Positions 52,719 through 62,388 of a stretch of 64,000 nt of DNA are shown here, piece by piece; positions within the stretch are counted from its first letter, which is position 1, and each line of letters starts with the position of its first letter. A program made the translations under genes and the position numbers. Source of the DNA: Sweltsa coloradensis (lineage: Eukaryota > Arthropoda > Insecta > Plecoptera > Chloroperlidae); assembly GCA_024449915.1 (NCBI GenBank), contig JAMZAV010001301.1, positions 248,001 through 312,000 on the forward strand. Direction: 5' to 3'. The notes beneath the pieces were generated by a model that saw nothing but the letters and a program-made list of their open reading frames with translations, was not told the DNA's origin and made no database searches.

Positions 52719-53314
52719 CAGTGGCGTATCCAGGAATTGGTAAAGGGGGGGGGGTTATTGACCAATGTACTTATAGATATACCAAACCATAAATAGGGGG
52801 TCCGGGGGGCTCGCCCCCCGGAAAAATTTTCATTTTCAAGGTCATTTTGGTGAAAATCTGTGCGTTTTAGAGAATCACAATGACCAACTTTCAATCATGT
52901 AAAAGCCCTTTTTTATATATTTTTTTTTATAAAAAATGGGGCTTTTACTTGATACACCTACATGAAGTTCCACTACTAGAAGGATATTCAGGCACATGAA
53001 TGGTTAAAAACGATTAAGTGATATATTTTATCAATTCTTTTGCATTTTAATAACTTTTATGACATGCATAAATCAAAACATAAATCAAACAAAAGCAAAT
53101 TTTAAAAATAAACGTTGAAAAGTGCATAATGTGCATTAATGTGCATATGATTGCATAAAGTTATTTCACCAGAAATGTAGAGTTGAAGAGAAAAGAAGAA
53201 AGGTGAGTTTAAAGAGCAAAATTCAACCGGCGCACTTTCTTGCTCATATGGTTTTTTTTTGGCAAAAGGGGGGGGTTTTGTCCCCCCCCTCCCCCCCCCT
53301 TGGATACGCCACTG
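52719..53314. mobile_element. hAT-like MITE, family CAGTGGCGTATCC, copy 3
   Basis: CAGTGGCGTATCCAGGAATT at the left and TTGGATACGCCACTG at the right. The octamer AAGTCAGA is perfectly duplicated (52711-52718 and 53315-53322). The interior has GGGGGGGCTCGCCCCCCGG-like palindromes (52800-52825), GGTCATTTTGGTGAAAATCT and a 300-bp AT-rich part absent from copies 1 and 2. G and C runs lie next to both ends. It is non-coding. Confidence 0.95.
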
Positions 53315-53340
53315 AAGTCAGAAGTTGAAAAACTTCTGAC

Positions 53341-53413
53341 TGTGGCGGGAATCGAACCCTCGACCTTCTGCATTGGAAGCAGATACGCTAACAACAAGAC
53401 CAACGAGCCACAC
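53341..53413 (-). tRNA. tRNA-like sequence with CCA (Trp) anticodon
   Basis: The minus strand can fold as a cloverleaf: acceptor TGTGGC with GCCACA, anticodon stem TCTGC/GCAGA around TTCCAAT (anticodon CCA), and T arm GAGGG-TTCGATT-CCCGC. A-box-like TTGGTCTTGTTG and B box GGTTCGATTCC are present. The D arm is unusual and the body does not look like a standard metazoan tRNA-Trp, so a tRNA pseudogene or SINE head is as likely as a working gene. Confidence 0.5.
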
Positions 53414-54130
53414 AAATTAGTTTAATTGTTAATCCCTAGTCACTTGACTTGAGTCAACTGACGTAATTAGCACAGAGATGGGAGATTACACTGATTAATC
53501 AAAGTTTAACTGGGACGATCTTAAACGTGGCGATTTTTTCCACGGCCCAACAGATAATGTTGTAAACAATGCTTAGTTCTTAACTGGCGTTTCAGATCTA
53601 GTATTCAAATAGCTGTAATTACGGTGTCATGTTCGTTCGTAAGATCTACTTGCAGTATTCTATTCTCTAGAGAGGGAGAAAGCGAGTAGCGTGAATTGTA
53701 ATGGATAATCAGTTGGTTAATCAAAACTTTAGACAATCGTTTAGTTTCTGTTTGTTCAACTTGCTGATAAACACACAAACATGCATGGTTCATCGTAGTA
53801 TTTCTTTAGGGGATGATTCCTCTCTTTGTTACAATAAACTCAAATTTATTTTTGGGTTTTAACTCATCTATAAATTAGTTACTCTGTGAATTGAATTGAG
53901 TTAAAACAGAAAAAACAATAATATAATATATTATATTATTCATGAGTACGTTTTCGGGTAGACCGAGCAACTAGCAAGTGTAGGCAAATTATGAGAAAAT
54001 TACCTTTAACACCAACCGAAACCGAGAAAACCGAGAAAACATAAAACAAACCAAAATGTCAATATCAACTTGACGAAGAAAAGTAAAACTTCTCGAAATA
54101 GTGCTACATAATAAAACTTATTTTCCCACC

Positions 54131-54132
<2 letters not shown>
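53414..54132. other. No feature recognised
   Basis: AT-rich unique sequence. A 62-codon minus-strand frame has no motif. Confidence 0.4.
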
Positions 54133-54211
<79 letters not shown>

Positions 54212-54235
54212 TATTATTATTATTATTATTATTTA
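54133..54235. repeat. (TTA)n microsatellite, about 100 bp
   Basis: An ATT/TTA trinucleotide run with one phase break (TATATTATT) near 54208. The poly-Leu frame here is a by-product. Confidence 0.97.
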
Positions 54236-54499
54236 TTCATCATCATAAGACATGGTACATTTGCACATAAATACATGCAGATTGTATTGGCCTAATCAAG
54301 AAAGGAATGCAAGAAGCGGGACCACATCCCATCCACCTAGATGTGTCCTGCATCCATATAAAATGAAACTAAAAGTAGAGTAAAGTAAAAGAGCAGTGTT
54401 AAGTTCAATTAATTGTTAAATAAAACCAAGATATATAAATATAGTTTGAAGAAGGCTTGCATATTTGTTTTAATGCCACCTACTGATCCATTAGATTCC

Positions 54500-54645
54500 A
54501 TGGGGTCTACCCACTCAGTCACACAAATGATTTTTAGTTGGGGACATTAAACATTGAGGACAAAACGTTGGGGACATTTAAAGCCGACCAAGCCAATCTT
54601 GCAGGCGGCGACACCATCGACGAGTGAACAATGGCCGTCTAATAG
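54500..54645 (-). mobile_element. R4 repeat, copy 6, partial
   Basis: GGGTCTACCCACTCAGTCAC, ATGATTTTTAGTTGGGGACA and GCCGACCAAGCCAATCTTGC, AGGCGGCGACACCATCGACG. A short internal duplication of GTTGGGGACATT(T/A)AA is present. It is diverged and lacks the simple-repeat end. Confidence 0.6.
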
Positions 54646-55330
54646 GGTTTATAGCTGAATTAATTTCTTACATATAACACGCGTACTACGTTCGGATACC
54701 TAATCTCTATCAAGCTACAATCTACCCCTAAGAATGTATTTCACGTCAAAACACAAGTGATTCCTCCCGGCTGGGGTAAGCGATTCTTGCCCTATGTGTT
54801 TAACATGGAGACCTAGATGCACGTATAGAACAGGATATTGTTGGGAGCGCTGGCGATAGCACCACTAGTATAGCAGGAACATGGTCACCATGGTTCACAA
54901 TAATAATTCACTAACAGTAAACGTAATAAATAATTGTGACACGTTTGGTGATATTTTATTATAATTAAAACATTAAATAAGGAGGTAAAGATTACAGAAC
55001 GATATTTTGAATGGACTGCATTTTCGGAGACACCTCGAAAATTTTTAATTTAGGAGCTCTTGCCATTACGAAGTTGGTCACATGGTCATTCAGTTATGTT
55101 TTTCTTTGAAGTCAGTTTCAGATCATCAATTTTTCATTTTATTAGTGCTTTGACGAAGGTGGAGATCTAAGTAAGTGTCTATTATTTATTTTATATATTT
55201 TATATATTTTTTATCCCTATTTCTAAATAAGATTTGTAAAGAATTCAGTTAGGACGTCTGTAAAGTTAGAAGAATGAAAGTGGGACTTAATAATAAGCGC
55301 GTAATTTTAATGAAATTTTTGTGAAGGGAG
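54646..55330. other. No feature recognised
   Basis: AT-rich; nothing supported. Confidence 0.4.
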
Positions 55331-55673
55331 ATATCCTCAGAATCCACAATTATATTCAAATTACCCGAATCAATCCAGCTAGTTCAAAATTGAAATTTGA
55401 GCAGCAGCAACCTAAATAAAAGGATAAATGGTTGCCTGAACTTTCTGGCGTTGCACGATTTTTTTCGTTAAACGGTACAAAATTTGAAATTGTACCAGCG
55501 GGCGAAAACTATCGTGCAACGTAAGAAACCATAGAAAACAATTGAACCTTTTATTTATTTTGTAGATAAAGAGTGTAGAAACAAGTATAAAAACCGCTGC
55601 TCAAATTTCAATTTTGAACTAGCTGGATTGATTCGAGTAATTTGAATATAATTATTGTTGATTTTGAGGTTAT
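55331..55673. mobile_element. Foldback element with nested hairpin
   Basis: The outer arms are inverted copies: CAATCCAGCTAGTTCAAAAT, TGAAATTTGAGCAGC at the left and GCTGCTCAAATTTCAATTTT, GAACTAGCTGGATTGATTCG at the right. The similarity continues outward through ATTCAAATTAC to CCTCA/TGAGG. At the centre a second hairpin, GTTGCACGAT...ATCGTGCAAC (about 55450-55520), resembles the hairpin at 21872. There is no coding sequence. Confidence 0.82.
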
Positions 55674-56560
55674 GTCCCATCAAACAAAAATAAAAAAATA
55701 ATTATTTATATTTAGGTCTAGGCAGGACATAAACTCAAGTCATTTAAATCACTTTTTGTCACTTTTTCATTCTTAGTCACCTCATAGTCACTAATTTGTA
55801 GAAAAAAAACACTTTACAGTAAATCTCTTGCTCAGAAGTCTACTGCTAAGAAAGATAGACTGATAACAAGTTTTTTTGCCAAAATGGATAAAAGTACCTA
55901 ATCATAACAGTTTGTTGTAATGTGCTACTTATCAAATTCAAACAATTTGACTTTAATATTTGAATTTCACCTTGATGTTATGTTGTTAATCTTGAAAGTA
56001 GACCTATATGGTTGAAAACTCAGAAATTAAAAAAATTACAAATAAATTTTAGTATTTTTATTTACACATTTTAGTCACCTTTATGTCACTGTTTTGGGAA
56101 CGGTTAGGCAGTGGAAGCCCTGTCTAAGGGATTCCCTGAAACGGTATTCAAGGCTACACCTATTAGTTTCATACGCGTCAGACTGCAACACACGGCCATG
56201 GAATGTGGACAATCACAATATTATCATCATAACAGAACAGTTACTTTAGAAGCTTACCGCCAAACAGAGGTAGCTATCTCAAATAATACCCTTAAATTGG
56301 GTCAAATTGAAGTCTAATCACTTCTTAATTAAAAGGAAATTAATAAATTATGAGGATGTGGATATTGATTTCAGAGTGTTAATAAAATAAAAAGAATGTT
56401 TGAATCTAAATAATTGAAAAGGTTTACTGTATTAATCAAAAATACAAATTACATAAAAAAGATTTGCATACAAAGACTACTTTCAATTGGCCAATGATTT
56501 AGTAGTAAATAAATATGGTACCTCGTTTTACAATGATGTCTTGATGATGCTGCTTAATGT
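55674..56560. other. Unassigned; one motif-free frame
   Basis: A plus-strand frame at 56111-56317 after ACGGTTAGGCAG has mixed composition and no known motif. It is left uncalled as coding. Confidence 0.3.
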
Positions 56561-56804
56561 TGCTGATGAATAATAATTAATGTACGAATTCGATCTGCTT
56601 TAGCACTGAATAATTAAATAAACACTCGGTAAGTTATTCACTGTTCTTCATCTTCATAACTTGTGTGTCGCTCGTTCAGTTCCCGTTGTAGTACAACTCC
56701 TCCATGAACCCTTGACACCTTGTCGTCGCCCACGATCCACCCTCTAATGATGCAGGCACAATACTGTTTCAACTACTCTACTACTACTACTCTTCTACTA
56801 CTGC

Positions 56805-56848
56805 TCTTCACTGAATGCCTGGCTCCGGAGATCGTCTTTATATAGGGG
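56805..56848 (-). promoter_or_regulatory. TATA box and initiator, minus strand
   Basis: TATATAAA (56844-56837 on the minus strand) lies 32 bp upstream of the A in TTCAGTG (A at 56812), an arthropod/LTR-style initiator. This is textbook spacing. The downstream (AGTAGT)n leader, with tandem palindromic modules upstream, would suit the U3-R region of a solo LTR, but TG...CA ends and a target duplication were not found. Confidence 0.5.
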
Positions 56849-57039
56849 TGGTCAGGTGATCAGTGATGACGTATTATTTTCTAGATTGATCTTGTTGTTT
56901 GTTGAGTCGACAGGGTCGGTTGTGATGCACCTTACCCCAGCGGCTTCGGTGTCTTCCCACAGTGCCGCTTCCCGTAAGGCCATCAACCTTTTTTTCCCCC
57001 TATGCCATCATTACTACCTGTCGATAAAGACCATGTTAC

Positions 57040-57330
57040 AGGAAGCGTTGATGGCCTAAGGGGAATTGATTTATTCCCGTTTGGCCAACACCCTGCATTT
57101 CATTATGGAAAATACAAAGAAGGTTTGTTGGCCTTGGGGTAATTGATTTATTCCCGTTAGGCCAACAGCGTATATGCATCGTTTACGGTAAGGAGTGGGG
57201 CGTTGTTGGCGTTGGGGTAATTGATTTATTCCCCTTTGGCCAACACCCTGCATTTCATTATCGAATATGCAAACAAGGTTTGCTGGCCTAGGGGGAGTTT
57301 GCTTATTCCCCTTAGGCCAACAGCCTATGG
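57040..57330. repeat. Four palindromic modules in tandem, about 80-bp period
   Basis: Each module reads roughly TTGGCCTAAGGGGAAT-TGATTTA-TTCCCGTTAGGCCAA, an imperfect hairpin of about 40 bp. Modules are centred near 57065, 57145, 57225 and 57305. The spacers alternate: modules 1-2 and 3-4 share CACCCTGCATTTCATTATNG. The array lies 200-500 bp upstream of the minus-strand TATA box. Confidence 0.9.
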
Positions 57331-57415
57331 TACCCATACAGAGACAGGGTTATGCCAACTGTATTACCATATTATGAGGTTTCTGAACTTGGCACTAATT
57401 CTAAGAATCACACAA

Positions 57416-57612
57416 TTCGTATGTCACTAGTCCCACAATTAGTCCTTTAATCAATACTTAAGTAAATATATAGAAATTACTGTGGGGGGGGGGGCTAACT
57501 TCACGAAGCATGGTGCTGCGTGAAGTAAGCCCCCCCCCCCTCCCCGCCAAACAGTAATTTCTCAATTTTCCTATAGTATTGACACACTAATTCAAGGACT
57601 AGTGGCATTCGA
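57416..57612. mobile_element. Long inverted repeat (about 85-bp arms) with G/C runs
   Basis: The left CACTAGTCC...AATTAGT...TCAATACT...AGAAATTACTGT, G run, GCTAACTTCACG is mirrored by CGTGAAGTAAGC, C run, ACAGTAATTTCT...AGTATTGA...ACTAATT...GGACTAGTG. The loop is only AAGCATGGTGCTG. Homology extends a few bases beyond CACTAG on both sides. A hairpin-type MITE is likely. A structured RNA is the alternative. Confidence 0.85.
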
Positions 57613-57740
57613 TAGCGCTATTGAGTACTAAATATATATAAATATATATTTTTTCAATTAATGCTCTTGTGGGGAGTGAAAAGTTCACGCACCTTACATT
57701 ATGTTATACATAATGAAATTTCGTCGAGCATCCGTAGAGC

Positions 57741-57790
57741 CAGGGCCGTCTTTAGGTAGTGAGCCGCCCCTAGGCAATAAAATTTTGCCG

Positions 57791-57845
<55 letters not shown>

Positions 57846-58482
57846 AACTCACAAATTAACAATAAAGTAATGGTAAATTTTGATAGTTTTACATTTAAAT
57901 TGAGTATTTCAAATATGTTTACAGAGTTACATGTATTATTTTGTGTATATTGTAAATTTTAATGTCTTTAAGTTTATGTTTTCTATCGATAGGCTATGCT
58001 ATGATTTACACTTGTGGAGTATTTGTACTCTGTTGTAATATGCATGATAATAAATAAATAAAAAAATAATGGTTTTCATTTTAATTTTCCTTAGAGATTT
58101 ATCTGGACAAGTAGCACCTTCTCTGCAACAAAGTTGTCTGTCTCAGGAGCTGCAGCAGCTAGCACCACAGTAAAACACGCAAAATTCTTACTTTTCGAAC
58201 CCATAGTAAAACTAGTACGGGATCAGGATAAAGATTAATGCTATAGCTGTGTGAAGTGTGTGAAGGACTGATAGCGCCGAAGGCGAAATTTTTGCAATTT
58301 TTTTACTTTTAAAAGCTCCAAAACACGTTTTAAAATCTAAAATTACATTATGAGATATAATAAAAGTAAATAATAAAATAAAGAAAACAAACATTGTTGA
58401 ATTTGTTTCGTTCTAGTGCCGCCCCCAAGAGCTGCCGCCCCTAGGCCCGTGCCTAGTCAGCCTAGTGGGAAAGATGCCTCTG
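57741..58482. mobile_element. hAT-like MITE with a 52-base poly-C tract
   Basis: Left end CAGGGCCGTCTTTAGGTAGT and, inverted right end, CAGAGGCATCTTTCCCACTA agree at 10 of the first 13 bases. CGTAGAGC is perfectly duplicated (57733-57740 and 58483-58490). Near both ends stand CCGCCCCTAGGC blocks. Bases 57791-57842 are all C. The interior is AT-rich, with (AAAT)n and a LINE-tail-like strip near 57990-58065. It encodes no transposase. Confidence 0.92.
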
Positions 58483-58820
58483 CGTAGAGCCGACGGTTCT
58501 GGGTTCATTTTTTTTAAAATTGTTATTAGTGTACTACACCATCATAATATAATGTATTTAAATGGTACGCATAAATTATTAGTAGGGGCGTTTTAAGGAA
58601 TTTGTCGACCCTTAGCCAAAAAATCGAAGCGCCCCCCCCCCCCGTCCTTTACTCTTCTAAAAACAAATTGTGGCGTTATGAAATTTGTAAAATGGGAAAC
58701 TATTCTGAGAAGTAAATGATCTTAGTGCCTATACATTTATAACGTTTTCACTTTTATAAAATATATTTACAATATTTTACCTATACTCCTCGACTTCGAT
58801 TTCTTGGGGAGTATCTATAG

Positions 58821-59964
58821 TTGGATGAGCGAAGCGAAGACTTCAATTTCACTGACCCCTCAAAAAATGTAGCTCCAATGTTTTTTTTTTTCTGTCTGTT
58901 TGTTCGCACGATACCGGGCATATGCGATCTTGATGAAAATTGGAGGGGACCATCGATATCTCTGAACTGAGACCTGCCACGTTTTTGGGTACAATCGAAG
59001 AAATATTTCTCATGAATATCGTACTTTTACGATTTTTTTCGATTTTTAGTGCGATATTTTCGTGACATTTGGGCCGATTCTGACCAAACGGGTGGGGCGA
59101 CAACGTTCATATTTTACATGGACATTAAGGTAATGGTGATGTATTGCTTTTTGAAAGAAAAAGTTGAAAAAGGTAACCAGAATCTATAGAATAAAGGTTT
59201 TAATATGAGTTTGTTTAGGTTTATAATTGGATGAGCGAAGCGAAGACTTCAATTTCACTGACCCCCAAAAAATTTAGCTCGGGTGTTTTTTTTTTTTTTT
59301 TTTTTTTGTTTGTTTGTTTTCTGTCTGTTAACTCTCTACCAGGCAAACGGCATATCCGATCTTGATGAAAATTTGAGAGGACCTTCGAAATCTCTGAACT
59401 TAGAGGTGTATTGTTTTTAAGTACAATCGAAGAAATATTTCTCATGAATATCGTACTTTTACGATTTTTTTCGATTTTTAGTGCGATATTTTCGTGACGT
59501 TTGGGCCAATTCTGACCAAACGGGTGGGGCTACAACGTTCATATTATACATGGACATTAAGGTTATGGTGATGTAGTACCTTTTGAAAGAAAAAGTTGAA
59601 AAAGTTAGCCAGAATCCATAGAAATAAAGCTTTTAATATAAGTTTTTTACGGTAAATAATACCAATTGACAGGTAACAAAAGAAACTTGACAACAATCAC
59701 CTACAATGCGTAGGCAGCAAAACAAAGCACTTGCAAAAGTAAAGATATCCCATGCAAACTAAAAATTTTAAAAAGCTCATCCATCAACGCGGCGGGACTT
59801 TAGCGTTTTCCTAGTAACAATAAACAAGTAACAATAGAAACTTGACAACAATCACCTACAATGCCTTCAAAAAGCACTTGCAAAGGAAAAGTGGTCCCAC
59901 GCAAACTAAAAACTTGCAAAAAAGCTCATCCATCAAACGCGGCGGGACTTGAGCGTTTTCCTAG
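58821..59964 (+). mobile_element. Helitron-like element, subfamily A, interrupted by another copy
   Basis: The 5' part is 58821-59226 (TTGGATGAGCGAAGCGAAGA to TTTAGGTTTATAA) and the 3' part is 59815-59964 (TAACAATAAACAAGTAACAA to GCGTTTTCCTAG). Joined, these read through exactly as in the uninterrupted copy at 48650-49216 (GGTTTATAATAACAATTTAC). The inserted material is a complete second element. Confidence 0.9.
59227..59814 (+). mobile_element. Helitron-like element, subfamily A, complete and nested
   Basis: It starts TTGGATGAGCGAAGCGAAGA and ends GCTCATCCATCAACGCGGCG, GGACTTTAGCGTTTTCCTAG. Inserted into the A|T of its sister with no duplicated bases, it defines the element's exact termini. 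A run of about 20 T lies near 59290. The hairpin AACGC...GCGTT stands just before TTCCTAG. Confidence 0.92.
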
Positions 59965-60743
59965 TTTTATTAATTTCACTAATACTGTGAATTTGTGTAT
60001 CACCAAAATCATCAAGGGCCACCGCTCCGCGGCGGGGCCCGGGCTTCCGCGTTTAAATGATAATGTAAGAGCTTATGGCCAGGGCACCGATTCATGTACA
60101 TTTTATGCCGGTATAAGCCGAGTTAGGTGGTATAAGTGCGGTATAACTCCGAATCCAATTCATGAAGACTTATCCCGCCTCGACCGGGGATAAGAAAATA
60201 CGTAAACAGATGGCGTTCATTTTAAATTTTGAATCTGTGTGTAAAACGATAAAAGTTGTCATAACTCTCATAAAACAAATCAGAAACCGTCCCGGGCCTA
60301 GGCCCAGATGTAGAAAATTATAATACAACTACATTCATAATACAACAGTGTAGGCCTAAAGTTCCATCATGTTATAGGACTAGATAAAATCAATACTAAC
60401 ATTACACGTTTGACAAGCCCTAGGCCACTTTTAGCCAACCCTAGGCCTGCACGACCTTGTTCTGACCACTTCCCGCACAATTAACTAGTTTTGATTACTA
60501 AAAGCCTAATGCAGATAAAGAATGGTATGATAGTCCTAGGCTATTCCAAAATTTACAGCAAAAATAAGCCTTTTCTTTTGTCACTCGCCTGCCCTGCCCT
60601 CACAGCCCCGGCCGTCGCGGGGTCATAAGGGGCCCGTTCCGGGTACGCAATGAACTATAAACAAATTATGGATATCTTATCATAAAGGATATCTACTTCT
60701 TGAAAAGCACTCAAAATTTCATTACCTCATCAACGAGGGATTA
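59965..60743. other. Unassigned, with GC-rich strips
   Basis: GC-rich strips lie at 60010-60060 and 60580-60650 (CCGCGGCGGGGCCCGGGC, GGCCGTCGCGGGGTC). The plus-strand frame crossing the first strip is not recognisable. A CpG-rich element or exon is possible but unsupported. Confidence 0.3.
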
Positions 60744-60968
60744 CACCGACAGTGTTGGCTGATTCAGGAGGTCCCGGGTTAAAATCCCGTCGCGATCGGA
60801 AATCCTGACTGAAGATTTTTCCGAGGTTTTCCTCAGTCATTAATGCGTATGCAAGGGATTGAGTCCTCTAAAACAGCCCTCGGGACAACCCTTCGCAATT
60901 GTCCTACCTCTTCAATAATATATACCAAGTTAGACAGGGACATGCATTGAACCCTTGGGCAGGCTTCC
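60744..60968 (+). mobile_element. SINE1 copy, full length
   Basis: Head CCGACAGTGTTGGCTGATTC, B-box region GGAGGTCCCGGGTTAAAATC, body ATTTTTCCGAGGTTTTCCTC, GCAAGGGATTGAGTCCTCTA, CAGCCCTCGGGACAACCCTT, CAATTGTCCTACC, AAGTTAGACAGGGACATGCA and tail CTTGGGCAGGCTTCCCATAA followed by A10. Confidence 0.8.
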
Positions 60969-61220
60969 CATAAAAAAAAAAACACGACTGATTACGAGAT
61001 ATAGGTACTGAACGTTATCAAATTATTGACATTATGAGTTAATTGAACCAACATTGTAACCAAACCAAGCGTTCCAAACAATAAATTGACCCCGGTTAAT
61101 ATTTGTAGCAAATAAAAACTAAATACGGTTATACCAGGAAAAATTACTTGTTAATGGGTCAAAAGTACCCAAAGCACTGATTTGTGACGAGAGGTCACAC
61201 GATATACATTTTTGTAAATA

Positions 61221-61793
61221 CAAGGAAAACGCTAAGTCCCGCCGCGTTGATGGATGAGCTTTTTTGTAAGTTTTTAGTTTGCGTAGGACCACTTTTCCTT
61301 TGCAAGTGCTTTTTGAATGCACTGTAGGTGATTGTTGTCAAGTTTCTATTGTTAAATTGTTATTATAAACCTCAAAAAACTCATTTTAAAACCTTTATTC
61401 TATGGATTCTGGCTAACTTTTTCAACCTTTTCTTTCAAAAAGCAATACATCACCATTACCTAAATGTCCATGTAAAATATGAACATTGTAGCCCCACCCG
61501 TTTGGTCAGAATCGGCCCAAATGTCACGAAAATATCGCACTAAAAATCGAAAAAAAATCGTAAAAGTACGATATTCATGAGAAATATTTCTTCGATTGTA
61601 CCAAAAAACGTGGCAGGTTCAGATATTTCGAAGGTCCCTCAAATTTTCATAACAATTGGAATATCGGTTAAGCCGGAATCGTGTTAACAAACACTCAAAA
61701 ATAACAAAAAAAAAGAAAAAAAAAAAACATTCTGGATTTTTTTCTTCAGTGTAGTGAAATGGAATCTTCGCTTCGCTCGCTACGCTCATCCAA
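61221..61793 (-). mobile_element. Helitron-like element with subfamily B 5' end and subfamily A body
   Basis: The minus strand starts TTGGATGAGCGTAGCGAGCG, AAGCGAAGATTCCATTTCAC, the subfamily B start. From about 61625 it continues with the subfamily A text (GAAATATTTCTCATGAATAT, GACCAAACGGGTGGGGCTAC) and the A-type end GGACTTAGCGTTTTCCTTG. The terminal CTAG is changed to CTTG. The junction lies in the region around TCTGAACTTAGA/AAACGTGGCAG shared by both subfamilies. Confidence 0.75.
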
Positions 61794-62388
61794 TTATATA
61801 AATTAGAACTAAAGGTCAACGGTCACATTTTCTAATAAAATAATATTGAAAGAGAAATCAAATATGAAATTTTCTTAAAATATGCAAACTTTATCAATCA
61901 TATTCCAAAATTAAGTTTATTATTATATTTGGTTTGGTAGCATATCATTTTTTGTTCCCCCACCCACACCAGGTGACTTTTTCAGGCTTCCTCTTGGCAA
62001 ATTTGGACTGCTTGGTGAGTAAATAAATGGTTAACATCTGAATAAAGAGTCATTTTCTTAGTGTTCCAAAATATTAAAAAATTAAACCGTCCTAAAGTCA
62101 TTATGTAAGTTGCCCCAAGAGGCTCACCACCCACACCACTAATTGATTAAAGGTTTAATTTATCTAGATTAAAGGTTTACTTTATCTAGAGTAAACGGTT
62201 AGGGGAGTTGTCAGGTTGCATTTCATAACCTACTTATTGTGCTAATAAACTAATTAATTATGCAACAAAATAGTTGCAAATCGGACTAAATAATATTATG
62301 CTATACTTTACATTGTGGTTCTGTCATTTTCGGCTGAAGTTAAAACTAAGCTGATTAGTTATCATTTTCTATTGTATGTGTTCTATCA
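61794..62388. other. No feature recognised
   Basis: AT-rich. A duplicated TTAATTTATCTAGATTAAAGG/TTTACTTTATCTAGAGTAAA phrase occurs near 62155-62195. Confidence 0.35.

Noticed and set aside
54101..54295. Poly-leucine frame
   Set aside because: It is the (TTA)n microsatellite in translation.
57071..57337. Minus-strand frame with repeated GINQLPQ
   Set aside because: It is produced by the tandem palindromic modules. The spacing of the modules is not a multiple that suggests protein repeats, and no start or domain is seen.
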